Origin: SPCO01 sp964579825 | GTDB lineage: Bacteria; Chloroflexota; Limnocylindria; Limnocylindrales; CSP1-4 | Direction: 5' to 3' | Assembly (NCBI GenBank): GCA_964579825.1 | Contig: CAZOHT010000015.1 | Span: 10,444-74,443, forward strand | DNA: 64,000 bases | Program-made: the position numbers and the translations under genes | The notes under the pieces: model-generated | What the model was told of the DNA's origin: nothing | Databases searched by the model: none | The model's input: the letters and a program-made list of their open reading frames with translations, nothing else | Shown: piece after piece, positions 41,876 to 51,970 of the stretch | How the letters are laid out: each line of letters opens with the position of its first letter | Position numbering within the stretch: the first letter of the stretch is position 1

Positions 41876-42306
41876 GACTTGACCTCCTGCTGCTCGCCGC
41901 AGTGCCGGCAGACGCGCACCCGCCGACCTGTCTCCAGGGTGGCGTGGGCGATCCGGGTCGGCTTCGAGCAGCTGGAGCAGACGAGCATGACGCGCCCGAT
42001 CGGGATCGGCTGGGCGAGCTCGAGGATGCCGCCCTGCTGGATCTTGGGCATCCGGTCGCTCTGACCCTGCGATTGGCGCGGCTTGGTGTGGCGCTTGGCG
42101 ATGTTGAGGCCCTCGACGACGACCTTCACGCCACCGGCGGCGGAGGTGCGTCGGTAGACGGTCTTGCCGCCGGTCGGCGACGGCAGCCGACGGATGACCC
42201 GCTCGACCTTGCCGCGCTTGCCGGCATCCTTGCCGGCGAGGACCACGACGGTATCGCCCTTGCGGATCTCGGGCACCTTGGTGGCCCGACCGATCGCTGC
42301 AGCCAT
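41872..42306 (-). CDS. rplX: 50S ribosomal protein L24, with CxxC zinc motif
   Basis: 144 residues: KOW domain IRKGDTVVVLAGKDAGKRGKVERVI, VVEGLNIAKRHTKPRQ, and a C-terminal CSSCSKPTRIAH / CRHCGE pair that probably binds zinc. GTG and ATG codons adjoin at the start; ATG overlaps the rplN stop by one base. Confidence 0.95.
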   Translation of the reverse strand: MAAAIGRATKVPEIRKGDTVVVLAGKDAGKRGKVERVIRRLPSPTGGKTVYRRTSAAGGVKVVVEGLNIAKRHTKPRQSQGQSDRMPKIQQGGILELAQPIPIGRVMLVCSSCSKPTRIAHATLETGRRVRVCRHCGEQQEVKS

Positions 42307-42674
42307 CACAGCACCTCCGGGGCGAGTGAGACGATCTTCATGTAGTTCCGGTCACGCAGCTCGCGCGCGACCGGCCCGAAGATGCGCGTCCCGCGCGGGT
42401 TGCCCTGGTTGTTGATGAGCACGGCCGCGTTCTCGTCGAACCGGATGTAGCTCCCGTCGGGGCGCCCGTACTCCTTGGCCGTGCGGACGATGACCGCGCG
42501 AACCACGTCGCCCTTCTTGACGGCGGCGTTCGGGATGGCCTGCTTGACGCTGGCGATGATGACATCGCCCACGCCCGCCTCGGTCTTGAGCGAACGGCCC
42601 ATCACCCGGATGCACTGGATGGTGCGCGCACCGGTGTTGTCGGCGACCTTGAGGCGCGTCTGGACCTGGATCAC
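42306..42674 (-). CDS. rplN: 50S ribosomal protein L14
   Basis: 122 residues: IQVQTRLKVADNTGARTIQCIRVMG, IIASVKQAIPNAAVKKGDVVRAVIVRTAKE, and RGTRIFGPVARELRDRNYMKIVSLAPEVL. GTG start overlaps the rpsQ stop as GTGA. Confidence 0.98.
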   Translation of the reverse strand: MIQVQTRLKVADNTGARTIQCIRVMGRSLKTEAGVGDVIIASVKQAIPNAAVKKGDVVRAVIVRTAKEYGRPDGSYIRFDENAAVLINNQGNPRGTRIFGPVARELRDRNYMKIVSLAPEVL

Positions 42675-43090
42675 TGGGCGGCCTCCTCAGCCGTCCCGGG
42701 ATCCGCATCGGTCGCTGCCCCGTCGGACGCCCGGGTCCGGCCCGGATGCGCGGCGGCGTGGATGGCCTCGGTGGTGGCGGCTTCCTCGGACGCGACGACC
42801 TCGCCGGGGAGGCCATGGTCGCCGGCCCGGGCCACGACGCTGACGAGCCGCCAGCGCTTGGTGGCGGACAGCGGCCGCGACTCCTCGATGAGGACGGTAT
42901 CGCCGATGCGGGCCTCGTTGGCCTCGTCGTGCGCCTTGAACTTCGTGCTCAAGCGGATGACCCGCTTGTACAGCCGGTGGCGCGCCAGGCGCTCGACGGA
43001 CACGACGATCGTCTTGTCCATCTTGTCGCTGACGACGCGGCCGACCTTCGTCTTCCGCTGGCCTTGCACTGGTGCGTTCGCTCCTGTCAT
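42671..43090 (-). CDS. rpsQ: 30S ribosomal protein S17 with C-terminal extension
   Basis: Residues 1-85 are a normal S17: KTKVGRVVSDKMDKTIVVSVERLARHRLYKRVIRLSTKFKAHDE and IGDTVLIEESRPLSATKRWRLV. About 50 further residues, rich in Ala, Glu, Thr and Asp, make 139 in all. The extension runs to a stop that overlaps rplN (GTGA), so the boundary is intact. Confidence 0.95.
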   Translation of the reverse strand: MTGANAPVQGQRKTKVGRVVSDKMDKTIVVSVERLARHRLYKRVIRLSTKFKAHDEANEARIGDTVLIEESRPLSATKRWRLVSVVARAGDHGLPGEVVASEEAATTEAIHAAAHPGRTRASDGAATDADPGTAEEAAQ

Positions 43091-43103
43091 CGCGTGATCT
43101 CCC

Positions 43104-43304
43104 TCACGCCGTCTTGCCGAGCTTGCGCTCGCGCTGGACGGTCAGGATCCGCGCGATCGTTCGCCGCGTCTGCGGGATCGTGCTGTAGTCCTTCAGTTGT
43201 CGGGTCGAGAGCGCGAAGCGGGCACCCCACAGGTCCTGCTTGGCGTCCTTCAGGGCGGTCTCGAGCTCGGCGTCGGACAGCGTTCGAACCTTGTCGATAT
43301 CCAT
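43104..43304 (-). CDS. rpmC: 50S ribosomal protein L29
   Basis: 66 residues: RTLSDAELETALKDAKQDLWGARFALSTRQLKDYSTIPQTRRTIARILTVQRER. ATG chosen over a GTG two codons upstream because AAGGAGG stands seven nt before the ATG but only one before the GTG. Confidence 0.95.
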   Translation of the reverse strand: MDIDKVRTLSDAELETALKDAKQDLWGARFALSTRQLKDYSTIPQTRRTIARILTVQRERKLGKTA

Positions 43305-43306
43305 CG

Positions 43307-43729
43307 TCACGCCTCCTTCGCCCCCTCACGGACGACCACCCGCGTGGCGACCGGGAGCTTGTGACTGGCGAGGCGCATCGCCTCGACGGCCGAGTCATGG
43401 TCCACGCCGGCCATCTCGAACAGGATCCGGCCGGGCTTGACCACGGCGACCCAGTGATCCGGTCCGCCCTTCCCGGAACCCATGCGGGTCTCGGCCGGCT
43501 TCTTGGTCACGGGCTTGTCCGGGAAGACGCGGATCCAGATCTTGCCGCCGCGCTTGACCGAGCGGGTCATCGCGCGTCGGGCCGCTTCGATCTGCCGGCT
43601 GGTGATCCAGGCCGGTTCCTGCGTGGCGAGGCCGTATTCACCGAACGCGACCGAGTGGCCGCCCTTGGCGACGCCGGACATCCGGCCGCGCATGACCTTG
43701 CGGTGCTTGACGCGCTTGGGCATCAACAC
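43307..43729 (-). CDS. rplP: 50S ribosomal protein L16
   Basis: 140 residues: LMPKRVKHRKVMRGRMSGVAKGGHSVAFGEYGL, RAMTRSVKRGGKIWIRVFPDKPVTKKPAETRMGSGKGGPDHWVAVVKPGRILFEMAG. Start GTG (GTG-TTG-ATG) gives the family's MLMPKR N-terminus; the ATG two codons later is an alternative. Confidence 0.97.
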   Translation of the reverse strand: MLMPKRVKHRKVMRGRMSGVAKGGHSVAFGEYGLATQEPAWITSRQIEAARRAMTRSVKRGGKIWIRVFPDKPVTKKPAETRMGSGKGGPDHWVAVVKPGRILFEMAGVDHDSAVEAMRLASHKLPVATRVVVREGAKEA

Positions 43730-43732
43730 GGC

Positions 43733-44416
43733 TCAGCCCCCCAGCCCGGCCTGGGCCGGGAGTGCGGCATCGCGCGGGGCCGGACGTTCCGGGGACACGT
43801 CGCCCCGGTAGATCCAGACCTTCACGCCGATGCGGCCGTAGGTGGTGTGGGCGTGGACCTGGCCGTAGCTGATGTCCGCGCGGAGCGTACCGAGCGGGAT
43901 GCGACCCTCGCGGTCCCACTCGCGGCGACCCATCTCGGAGCCGCCGAGGCGACCCGCGACGGCGATCTTGACGCCCTTCGCGCCGGCCTTCATGGAGCGC
44001 TGGATGGCCTGCTTCATCGCCTTCTTGAAGGCGATCCGGCGGCTCAGCTGGCCGGCGATGTTCATCGCCACCAGGTACGCGTCCAGTTCGGGCTGGCGGA
44101 TCTCCTTGATCTCGAGCTTGACCTTGCGGGTCGTGAGGGCCCCCACCTGCTGGCGCAGGATCTCCACGTTCGCCCCGCCCTTGCCGATGACGATGCCCGG
44201 CTTGGCCGTGTGGATCGTGACCGTCACGTGGTTGATGCCACGCTCGACCTCGACGCCGCTCACGCTGGCGTTCGCCAGCCGGCGATCGATCAGCTGGCGG
44301 ATGAGGATGTCCTCCTTGAGGGAGGCGTTGTATTCCTTGGGGTCGGCGTACCACTTCGCGGTCCAGGTGCGCGAGACACCCAGGCGGAAGCCGTACGGAT
44401 GGACCTTGTGTCCCAA
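43733..44416 (-). CDS. rpsC: 30S ribosomal protein S3
   Basis: 227 residues: GHKVHPYGFRLG N-terminus, KH domain with VIGKGGANVEILRQQV, and C-terminal SEMGRREWDREGRIPLGTLRADISYGQVHAHTTYGRIGVKVWIYRG. Start codon is TTG: AGGAGG stands six nt upstream and the conserved N-terminus begins right there. Confidence 0.97.
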   Translation of the reverse strand: MGHKVHPYGFRLGVSRTWTAKWYADPKEYNASLKEDILIRQLIDRRLANASVSGVEVERGINHVTVTIHTAKPGIVIGKGGANVEILRQQVGALTTRKVKLEIKEIRQPELDAYLVAMNIAGQLSRRIAFKKAMKQAIQRSMKAGAKGVKIAVAGRLGGSEMGRREWDREGRIPLGTLRADISYGQVHAHTTYGRIGVKVWIYRGDVSPERPAPRDAALPAQAGLGG

Positions 44417-44417
44417 C

Positions 44418-44756
44418 TCAGGCCTCCTGGTCCGCGACGACGATGGTGATGTGGGTCATCGGCTTGTGGATCGGGAAGGCCCGACCCTGTGCCCGTGGCC
44501 GGAAGCGCTTGATCGTCGGACCCTCATCGGCGATGGCGTCGAAGACGATCAGGTCTTCCGCGGACAGGTTGTGGTTGTTCTCGGCATTGGCCGTCGCGCT
44601 CTGGAGCACGCGGGCGATGTCCTTGGCGGCGTACTGCGGCATGAACCGCAGGATCGCGGCGGCCTCCTCCACGGGCTTGCCCTTGATCGCCGTGGTGACG
44701 AGTCGGGCCTTCCGGGTGGAGCCGCGGAGGAACTTGGCTTGCGCCTTGACTTGCAC
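44418..44756 (-). CDS. rplV: 50S ribosomal protein L22
   Basis: 112 residues: RGSTRKARLVTTAIKGKPVEEAAAILRFMPQYAAKDIARVLQSATANAENNHNL and RFRPRAQGRAFPIHKPMTHITIVV; the hairpin lines the exit tunnel. GTG start; one nt separates its stop from the rpsC start. Confidence 0.97.
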   Translation of the reverse strand: MQVKAQAKFLRGSTRKARLVTTAIKGKPVEEAAAILRFMPQYAAKDIARVLQSATANAENNHNLSAEDLIVFDAIADEGPTIKRFRPRAQGRAFPIHKPMTHITIVVADQEA

Positions 44757-44767
44757 GATCGTCGCCC

Positions 44768-45052
44768 CTACTTCAGCGACGTCGATCGGTCGGTGTGCTT
44801 GCCGTGCCCGCGGTAGTTGCGGGTGGGGCTGAACTCACCGAGGCGATGGCCGACCATGTTCTCGGTCACGTAGACCGGGACATGCTTCTTGCCGTTGTAG
44901 ACCGCGATCGTGTGACCGATGAAGGTCGGGAAGATCACGGACGCGCGAGACCAGGTCTTGACGACCTTCTTCTCGTTGCGCTTGTTCATCTCCTCGACTC
45001 GGCCGAGGAGGCGGGCCTCGACGAACGGGCCCTTCTTGATCGAACGGGACAT
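44768..45052 (-). CDS. rpsS: 30S ribosomal protein S19
   Basis: 94 residues: SRSIKKGPFVEARLLGRVEEMN, KTWSRASVIFPTFIGHTIAVYNGKKHVPVYVTENMVGHRLGEFSPTRNYRGHGK. Confidence 0.98.
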   Translation of the reverse strand: MSRSIKKGPFVEARLLGRVEEMNKRNEKKVVKTWSRASVIFPTFIGHTIAVYNGKKHVPVYVTENMVGHRLGEFSPTRNYRGHGKHTDRSTSLK

Positions 45053-45069
45053 CGACTCCTACCTCCCCG

Positions 45070-45897
45070 CTACTTGCGGTGCCGTGATCGGACGATGAGT
45101 CGTCCGGTCGTCTTGGACCGCCGGGTGCGGTAGCCCATCGCGGGCTTGCCCCACGGTGTCTTGGGCGGCATCCCCGTGGGGGACTTGCCCTCGCCACCGC
45201 CATGCGGATGGTCTCGTGGATTCATGACGACGCCGCGGACCTCGGGCCGCTGGCCCATGTGGCGGGCACGTCCGGCCTTGCCGAGGTTCTCGTTGTCGTG
45301 GTCGAGGTTGCTGACCTGGCCGACGGTCGCCATGCAGCGCATCGGGACGCGGCGCATCTCGCCCGACGGGAGTCGGACCGTGGCGTAGTCGCCTTCCTTG
45401 GCGAGCAGCTGCGCGGCGGTGCCGGCGGACCGGACGATCTGGCCGCCCTTGCCGGGGACCAGCTCGATGTTGTGGATGGTGGTGCCCAGCGGGATGTTGG
45501 CCAGCGGCAGGGCGTTCCCGACGCGCGCCTCGGCGTCCGGACCGGCGACCACCACGTCGCCCACCTTCAGGCCGTGGGGCAGCAGCATGTAGCGCTTCTC
45601 GCCGTCGCGGTAATGGAGCAGGCCGATCCGCGCGGAGCGGTTCGGGTCGTACTCGATCGTCGCGAGTCGAGCGGGGACGTTCAGCTTGTCGCGCTTGAAG
45701 TCGATGATCCGGTAGTGGCGCTTCTCGCCGCCGCCGCGATGGCGGACCGTGAGCCGGCCGGCGTTGTTGCGGCCCGAGCCACGGGTCTGCGGCTCGAGCA
45801 GCGGCTTGTACGGCTCCTTGGTGGTGATCTCCTCGAAGGTCGAGCGAGTCATCTGCCGGAGCCCCGGCGACGTGGCCTTGTACGAGCGAAGCGGCAT
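45070..45897 (-). CDS. rplB: 50S ribosomal protein L2
   Basis: 275 residues: RNNAGRLTVRHRGGGEKRHYRIIDFKRDKLNVPARLATIEYDPNRSARIGLLHYRDGEKRYMLLP in the N-terminal half and HPHGGGEGKSPTGMPPKTPWGKPAMGYRTR at the end, with the functionally important histidine in HPHGG. Confidence 0.98.
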   Translation of the reverse strand: MPLRSYKATSPGLRQMTRSTFEEITTKEPYKPLLEPQTRGSGRNNAGRLTVRHRGGGEKRHYRIIDFKRDKLNVPARLATIEYDPNRSARIGLLHYRDGEKRYMLLPHGLKVGDVVVAGPDAEARVGNALPLANIPLGTTIHNIELVPGKGGQIVRSAGTAAQLLAKEGDYATVRLPSGEMRRVPMRCMATVGQVSNLDHDNENLGKAGRARHMGQRPEVRGVVMNPRDHPHGGGEGKSPTGMPPKTPWGKPAMGYRTRRSKTTGRLIVRSRHRK

Positions 45898-45898
45898 G

Positions 45899-46201
45899 TC
45901 AGACCCCCTCGAAGAATTCGATCTTCTGGCCGGGGGCCAGGGTGACGACGGCCTTGCGCCAGGGGGTCGTGTGGCCCACGAACCGCCCGCGACGCTTCTC
46001 CTTGGCCTTGGTCGTGAGGACGTTGACCGACGTGACGGTCACGTTCTCCTTCTTGTACAGCTCTTCCACCGCGGCCTTGATCTGGATCTTGTTGGCCTTC
46101 TCGTGGACGGCGAAGGTGTACTTGCCGCGCTGCGATTCGTCGATCGACTTCTCGCTGATGACCGGGCGCAGGATGATCTCAGGGGCGGTCAGGGCGCTCA
46201 C
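45899..46201 (-). CDS. rplW: 50S ribosomal protein L23
   Basis: 100 residues: IILRPVISEKSIDESQRGKYTFAVHEKANKIQIKAAVEELYKKENVTVTSVNVL and RRGRFVGHTTPWRKAVVTL. GTG start overlapping the rplD stop (GTGA). L23 docks trigger factor and SRP. Confidence 0.97.
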   Translation of the reverse strand: MSALTAPEIILRPVISEKSIDESQRGKYTFAVHEKANKIQIKAAVEELYKKENVTVTSVNVLTTKAKEKRRGRFVGHTTPWRKAVVTLAPGQKIEFFEGV

Positions 46202-46821
46202 GCGTAGACCTCCTGCATCCGGGCCAGGGCCGGCTGCTCGATCAGGACCAGGTCCGCCTTGAGCAGGTCGACCACGTTGAGCGAGTCGGCCAGGATGATC
46301 TCCACGGTCGGGAGGTTCCGGGCGGACAGCTCGAGCGTCTGGTCGCGCCCGGGAGCCACGACGAGGACCCGACCGGTGGCGTCCAGCGCGCGCAGCACGG
46401 TGGCGAGCTCCTTGGTCCGGATCGCGTCGAGCCCGAACGTGTCGATGACCTTGATGGCCTCGTCGCCGAACTTGGCGGTCAGCGCACCGCGAAGCGCCAG
46501 GCGCTTCATCTTGCGGGGCAGCCGCTGCTCGTAGGAGCGCGGGTGCGGGCCGAACACGACCCCGCCGCCACGGTAGTGCGGCGCGGTGACGGTGCCCTGG
46601 CGCGCCCGTCCGGTGCCCTTCTGACGGTACGGCTTGCGGCCGCCACCACGGATCTCGCCGCGGGTCTTGGTGTCGGACGTGCCGGTCCGGCGGCCGGCCA
46701 GCTGGGCGGTCACGACCTGGTGGAGGACGGCCGTGTTGACCGGGGCGGCGAACAGCTCGTCGCTGAGTTCGACGCTGCCGACATCCTTGCCGGTCCGATC
46801 GTAGAGGGTGGTCTGCGGCAT
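46198..46821 (-). CDS. rplD: 50S ribosomal protein L4
   Basis: 207 residues: YDRTGKDVGSVELSDELF, TKTRGEIRGGGRKPYRQKGTGRARQGTVTAPHYRGGGVVFGPHPRSYEQRLPRKMKRLALRGAL (tunnel loop). In E. coli L4 represses the S10 operon; the short tuf-rpsJ gap (7 nt) leaves no room for such a leader here. Confidence 0.97.
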   Translation of the reverse strand: MPQTTLYDRTGKDVGSVELSDELFAAPVNTAVLHQVVTAQLAGRRTGTSDTKTRGEIRGGGRKPYRQKGTGRARQGTVTAPHYRGGGVVFGPHPRSYEQRLPRKMKRLALRGALTAKFGDEAIKVIDTFGLDAIRTKELATVLRALDATGRVLVVAPGRDQTLELSARNLPTVEIILADSLNVVDLLKADLVLIEQPALARMQEVYA

Positions 46822-46825
46822 GGCG

Positions 46826-47446
46826 TCAGGCCTTCTTCACGAGGATCAACGAGCCGCGGGCGCCGGGCAGGCTCCCGTTCACCAGCAGCAGGTTGCGATC
46901 CGTGTCGGTGCGCACGATGCGCACCTTCTTGATGGTCACGCGCTCATCGCCCATGTGGCCGGCCATCTTCAGGCCGCGGTACACGCGACCCGGCGTGGTG
47001 CCGGGGCCGATGGAGCCCGGCGCTCGATGATGGTCCGAGCCGTGGGTCTTGGGCCCGCGGTGGAAGTTGTGGCGCTTGATGTGACCGGCGAAGCCCTTGC
47101 CCTTGGAGATCCCGGTGACATCGACGAGGTCGCCCTCGGCGAACAGGTCGCCGATGCCGAGGACCTGACCGACCGTGTAGTCGTCGACGCTGTCGACGCG
47201 GAACTCGCGGATGGACGAGACCTTGGGCAGATCGCGCAGCTGACCGCTCTCCGGCTTGTTGAGCTTCTTGACGACGTCCGTGCCGACCTGGACGGCCGTG
47301 TAGCCGTCTCGGTCGGTCGTGCGCAGACGGGTGACCGTGTTGGGTTCGATGGCCAGCACGGAGACGGCGACCATGGTGCCGTCCTCCTGGAAGACCTGGG
47401 TCATCCCGACCTTGCGGCCGATGAGCCCTACCGATGGGGTCGTCAT
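46826..47446 (-). CDS. rplC: 50S ribosomal protein L3
   Basis: 206 residues: LIGRKVGMTQVFQEDGTMVAVSVL, GISKGKGFAGHIKRHNFHRGPKTHGSDHHRAPGSIGPGTTPGRVYRGLKMAGHMGDERVT. A GTG directly precedes the ATG; the ATG overlaps the rpsJ stop by one base. Confidence 0.97.
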   Translation of the reverse strand: MTTPSVGLIGRKVGMTQVFQEDGTMVAVSVLAIEPNTVTRLRTTDRDGYTAVQVGTDVVKKLNKPESGQLRDLPKVSSIREFRVDSVDDYTVGQVLGIGDLFAEGDLVDVTGISKGKGFAGHIKRHNFHRGPKTHGSDHHRAPGSIGPGTTPGRVYRGLKMAGHMGDERVTIKKVRIVRTDTDRNLLLVNGSLPGARGSLILVKKA

Positions 47447-47754
47447 CACATCTTGATCTCGATGTCGACGCCCGCTGCCAGCGAGAGTCGCATCAGGGCG
47501 TCGACCGTCTTCGACGAGGGGTCAAGGATGTCGACGAGCCGCTTGTGCGTGCGGATCTCGAACTGCTCCCGGCTGTCCTTGTCGATGAACGGGGATCGCA
47601 GGACGGTGAACTTCTCGATCCGGGTAGGCAGCGGCACGGGGCCGACGACATCCGCGCCGGTCCGCTGGGCCGTTTCCACGATCTGGGCTGCGGACTGATC
47701 CAGCAGCCGGTGATCGTAGGCCTTGAGGCGGATCCTGATCCGCTGCTTCGCCAT
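47446..47754 (-). CDS. rpsJ: 30S ribosomal protein S10
   Basis: 102 residues from the ATG before AKQRIRIRLKAYDHRLLDQSAAQIVETAQRTGADVVGPVPLPTRIEKFTVLRSPFIDKDSREQFEIRTHKRLVDI. A longer frame would enter tuf. S10 also partners NusB in antitermination. Confidence 0.98.
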   Translation of the reverse strand: MAKQRIRIRLKAYDHRLLDQSAAQIVETAQRTGADVVGPVPLPTRIEKFTVLRSPFIDKDSREQFEIRTHKRLVDILDPSSKTVDALMRLSLAAGVDIEIKM

Positions 47755-47761
47755 CTCGTCC

Positions 47762-48958
<1,197 letters not shown>

Positions 48959-48975
48959 CTGACTGCTCCCGGCTC

Positions 48976-51051
48976 CTAGACCTTGGACTTCTGGACGAGT
49001 TCCGAGGCCAGGTTGCCCGGCACCTCGGCGTAGTGACTGAATTCCATGGACGACGTGGCGCGACCCTGGGACATGCTCCGCAGGTCCGTCACGTATCCGA
49101 ACATCTGGGCGAGCGGCACGAATGCCCGGACGACCTGGGTCGACCCGCGCGACTCCATGCCCTCGATCTGGCCACGGCGACTGTTGAGGTCGCCGATGAC
49201 GTCACCCATGAACTCCTCGGGCATGAGGACCTCGACCTTCATGATCGGCTCGAGGATGGCCGGGTCTGCCTTGCTGAAGGCGTCCTTGACGGCCATGGAT
49301 CCGGCGATCTTGAACGCCATCTCCGACGAGTCCACGTCGTGGAACGATCCGTCGAACAGGGTGACCTTGACGTCCACGACCGGGAACCCGGCGTAGATGC
49401 CGGTCGCGAGTGTCTCGCGGATGCCCTGGTCGACCGGCTTGATGTACTCGCGCGGGATGGTCCCGCCGACGATCTTGTCGATGAACTCGTAGCCCGCGCC
49501 CTTCTCGGATGGCTCGAGCTTGATGACCGCATGGCCGTACTGGCCCTTGCCGCCGGTCTGGCGGACGAACCGGCCGTTGCCTTCGGCGGCGCGGCGGATG
49601 GTCTCGCGATAGGAGACCTGCGGCTTGCCGATGTTGGCGGCGACGTGGAACTCGCGGATCATCCGGTCGACGAGGACGTCCAGGTGCAGCTCACCCATGC
49701 CCGCGATGAGGGTCTCGGCCGTCTCCGGATCGGTCTTCACGCGGAAGGTCGGGTCCTCCTCGGACAGGCGCTGCAGGGCCAGGGCCAGCTTGTCCTGGTC
49801 GGCCTTGGTCTTCGGCTCGATCTTGACCTCGATGACCGGCTCCGGGAAGGTCATCGACTCGAGGATGACCTGGTGGTCCGGATCGGTCAGCGTGTCGCCC
49901 GTGAAGGTGTCCTTGAGGCCGACGGCGGCGGCGATGTCGCCGGCGTAGACCTCGTCGATCTCCTCACGATGGTTGGCGTGCATCTGGAGGATGCGACCGA
50001 TGCGCTCCTTCTTGCCCTTGACCGGGTTGTAGACGTACGAGCCGGCCTTGAGGGTGCCCGAGTAGACCCGGAAGAACGCCAGCTTCCCGACGAACGGGTC
50101 GGCGGCGATCTTGAAGGCGAGCGCGCTGAACGGCTCGGCGTCGCTCGGGGTGCGGATGATCTCGTGGCCGGACTTGGGGTCCAGCCCGATCATCGGCGGG
50201 ACGTCGAGCGGCGACGGCAGGTAGTCCACGACCGCGTCGAGCATCTTCTGGACGCCCTTGTTCTTGAGCGCGGAGCCGGTCAGGACCGGGATGATCCGGG
50301 TGGTCAGCGTCCCGAGCCTCAGCCCGCGCTTGATCTCCGGGATCGTCAGCTCCTCGCCCTCGAGGTACTTGTGGGTGAGCTCGTCGTCCATCTCGGCGAC
50401 GGCCTCGATCATGGTGTGGCGATGCTTGGTCGCTTCCTCGAGGAGCTCGTCCGGGATGTCGATGACGTCGATCTGGTTGCCGAGGTCGTCCCGGTAGTAG
50501 ATGGCCTTCATCTCGACGAGGTCGATGACGCCCTTGAACTGGTCCTCGCGGCCGATCGGGATCTGGATCGGCACCGCGTTCGCGCCGAGGCGATCCTTGA
50601 TCGAGTCCACGCCGCGCCAGAAGTCGGCGCCGGTGCGGTCGAGCTTGTTGATGAAGCAGAAGCGCGGCACGCCGTACCGGTCGGCCTGGCGCCAGACCGT
50701 CTCGGACTGGGGCTCGACGCCGGCGACGCCGTCGAACACGACCACCGCGCCGTCGAGGACGCGCAGGCTCCGCTCGACCTCGACCGTGAAGTCCACGTGC
50801 CCGGGCGTATCGATGATGTTGATGCGATGGTCGCCCCAGAACGCGGTCGTGGCCGCGGCCGTGATGGTGATGCCCCGCTCTTGTTCCTGGGGCATCCAGT
50901 CCATCGTGGCCGCGCCCTCATGGACCTCACCGATCTTGTAGATCTTCTTCGTATAGAAAAGGATCCGCTCGGTGACGGTGGTCTTGCCGGCGTCGATATG
51001 CGCGATGATCCCGATGTTCCGCGTCTTGGCGAGCGGAACCTGTCGTGCCAC
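48976..51051 (-). CDS. fusA: Elongation factor G
   Basis: 691 residues: P-loop AHIDAGKTT, DTPGHVDFTVEVERSLRVLDGAVVVFDGVAGVEPQSETVWRQADRYGVPRFCFINKLDRTGADF, domain IV YRETIRRAAEGNGRFVRQTGGKGQYGHA and C-terminal GDVIGDLNSRRGQIEGMESRG. Canonical translocation factor of class EF-G1. GTG start. Confidence 0.99.
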   Translation of the reverse strand: MARQVPLAKTRNIGIIAHIDAGKTTVTERILFYTKKIYKIGEVHEGAATMDWMPQEQERGITITAAATTAFWGDHRINIIDTPGHVDFTVEVERSLRVLDGAVVVFDGVAGVEPQSETVWRQADRYGVPRFCFINKLDRTGADFWRGVDSIKDRLGANAVPIQIPIGREDQFKGVIDLVEMKAIYYRDDLGNQIDVIDIPDELLEEATKHRHTMIEAVAEMDDELTHKYLEGEELTIPEIKRGLRLGTLTTRIIPVLTGSALKNKGVQKMLDAVVDYLPSPLDVPPMIGLDPKSGHEIIRTPSDAEPFSALAFKIAADPFVGKLAFFRVYSGTLKAGSYVYNPVKGKKERIGRILQMHANHREEIDEVYAGDIAAAVGLKDTFTGDTLTDPDHQVILESMTFPEPVIEVKIEPKTKADQDKLALALQRLSEEDPTFRVKTDPETAETLIAGMGELHLDVLVDRMIREFHVAANIGKPQVSYRETIRRAAEGNGRFVRQTGGKGQYGHAVIKLEPSEKGAGYEFIDKIVGGTIPREYIKPVDQGIRETLATGIYAGFPVVDVKVTLFDGSFHDVDSSEMAFKIAGSMAVKDAFSKADPAILEPIMKVEVLMPEEFMGDVIGDLNSRRGQIEGMESRGSTQVVRAFVPLAQMFGYVTDLRSMSQGRATSSMEFSHYAEVPGNLASELVQKSKV

Positions 51052-51072
51052 GGTGTCCCTACGCTCCCGGCT

Positions 51073-51540
51073 CTACCACTTGAAATGGCTGAAGGCCTTG
51101 TTGGCCTCCGCCATCTTGTGCGTGTCTTCGCGGCGCTTGACGGCCGCTCCCAGCCCGTTCATGGCGTCCACGAACTCGGCTGCGAGCTTCTCGCTCATGC
51201 TCTTGCCGTTGCGCTTGCGGGCCGCCTGGACGAGCCAGCGGACACCGAGCGACATGCGGCGATCGCCCCGGATCTCGACCGGGACCTGGTACGTGGCTCC
51301 GCCGACGCGGCGGGGCTTGACTTCGATGATGGGGGTGGCGTTGCGCATCGCCGCCTCGAGGATCTCGAGACCGGGCCGGTTGGCCTGGGCCTCCGCGCGG
51401 GCGAGCGCCTGACGCAGGATCCGCTCGGCGAGGTTCTGCTTGCCGCCCTTCATGAGCTTGGCCGAGAACCGGGCCGTGGTCCGATTGGCCGGGATCGTCT
51501 CGTACTTGGACTTGCGCGGGATGCTGGTTCGACGCGGCAT
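51073..51540 (-). CDS. rpsG: 30S ribosomal protein S7
   Basis: 155 residues: KYETIPANRTTARFSAKLMKGGKQNLAERILRQALARAE, NATPIIEVKPRRVGGATYQVPVEIRGDRRMSLGVRWLVQAARKR and KREDTHKMAEANKAFSHFKW. 3' major-domain organiser of 16S rRNA. Confidence 0.98.
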   Translation of the reverse strand: MPRRTSIPRKSKYETIPANRTTARFSAKLMKGGKQNLAERILRQALARAEAQANRPGLEILEAAMRNATPIIEVKPRRVGGATYQVPVEIRGDRRMSLGVRWLVQAARKRNGKSMSEKLAAEFVDAMNGLGAAVKRREDTHKMAEANKAFSHFKW

Positions 51541-51541
51541 G

Positions 51542-51970
51542 CTACTTGGCTCCCGGCTTCGCGCTGGCCTTCGCGCCGTACTTGCTGCGACCCTGCTTGC
51601 GGTCGCGCACGCCGGCCGCGTCGAGCGTGCCGCGGATGATGTGGTACTTGACCGACGGCAGGTCCTTCACGCGCCCGCCGCGGACGAGGACCACCGAGTG
51701 CTCCTGGAGGTTGTGGCCGATGCCGGGGATGTAGGCCGTGACCTCCATCTGGTTGGTCAGCCGCACGCGGGCGATCTTGCGCAGCGCCGAGTTCGGCTTC
51801 TTGGGCGTCATCGTCCGGACCTGCAGGCACACGCCCCGCTTCTGCGGGGCGCCCGGGATCGACACCTGGCGCTGGCGCAGGCTGTTCCAGTTCTTGCGCA
51901 TGGCCGGCGCCTTGATCTTGGAGATCTTGCGCTGGCGCCCGTGGCGCACGAGCTGGCTGATCGTCGGCAC
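51542..51970 (-). CDS. rpsL: 30S ribosomal protein S12
   Basis: 142 residues from a GTG start: PTISQLVRHGRQRKI, TPKKPNSALRKIARV with the wild-type lysine at the streptomycin site, and GIGHNLQEHSVVLVRGGRVKDLPSVKYHIIRG. An upstream in-frame extension of 24 codons would lie in the leader and is rejected. First gene of the str transcript, with a leader of about 160 nt from the promoter at 52139-52168; no clear repressor target seen in that leader. Confidence 0.98.
   Translation of the reverse strand: MPTISQLVRHGRQRKISKIKAPAMRKNWNSLRQRQVSIPGAPQKRGVCLQVRTMTPKKPNSALRKIARVRLTNQMEVTAYIPGIGHNLQEHSVVLVRGGRVKDLPSVKYHIIRGTLDAAGVRDRKQGRSKYGAKASAKPGAK

Noticed and set aside
49033..51639. An 868-codon frame on the plus strand opposite fusA
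   Set aside because: Antisense shadow of fusA and rpsG; composition Asp/Val/Leu/Arg-biased with no motifs.
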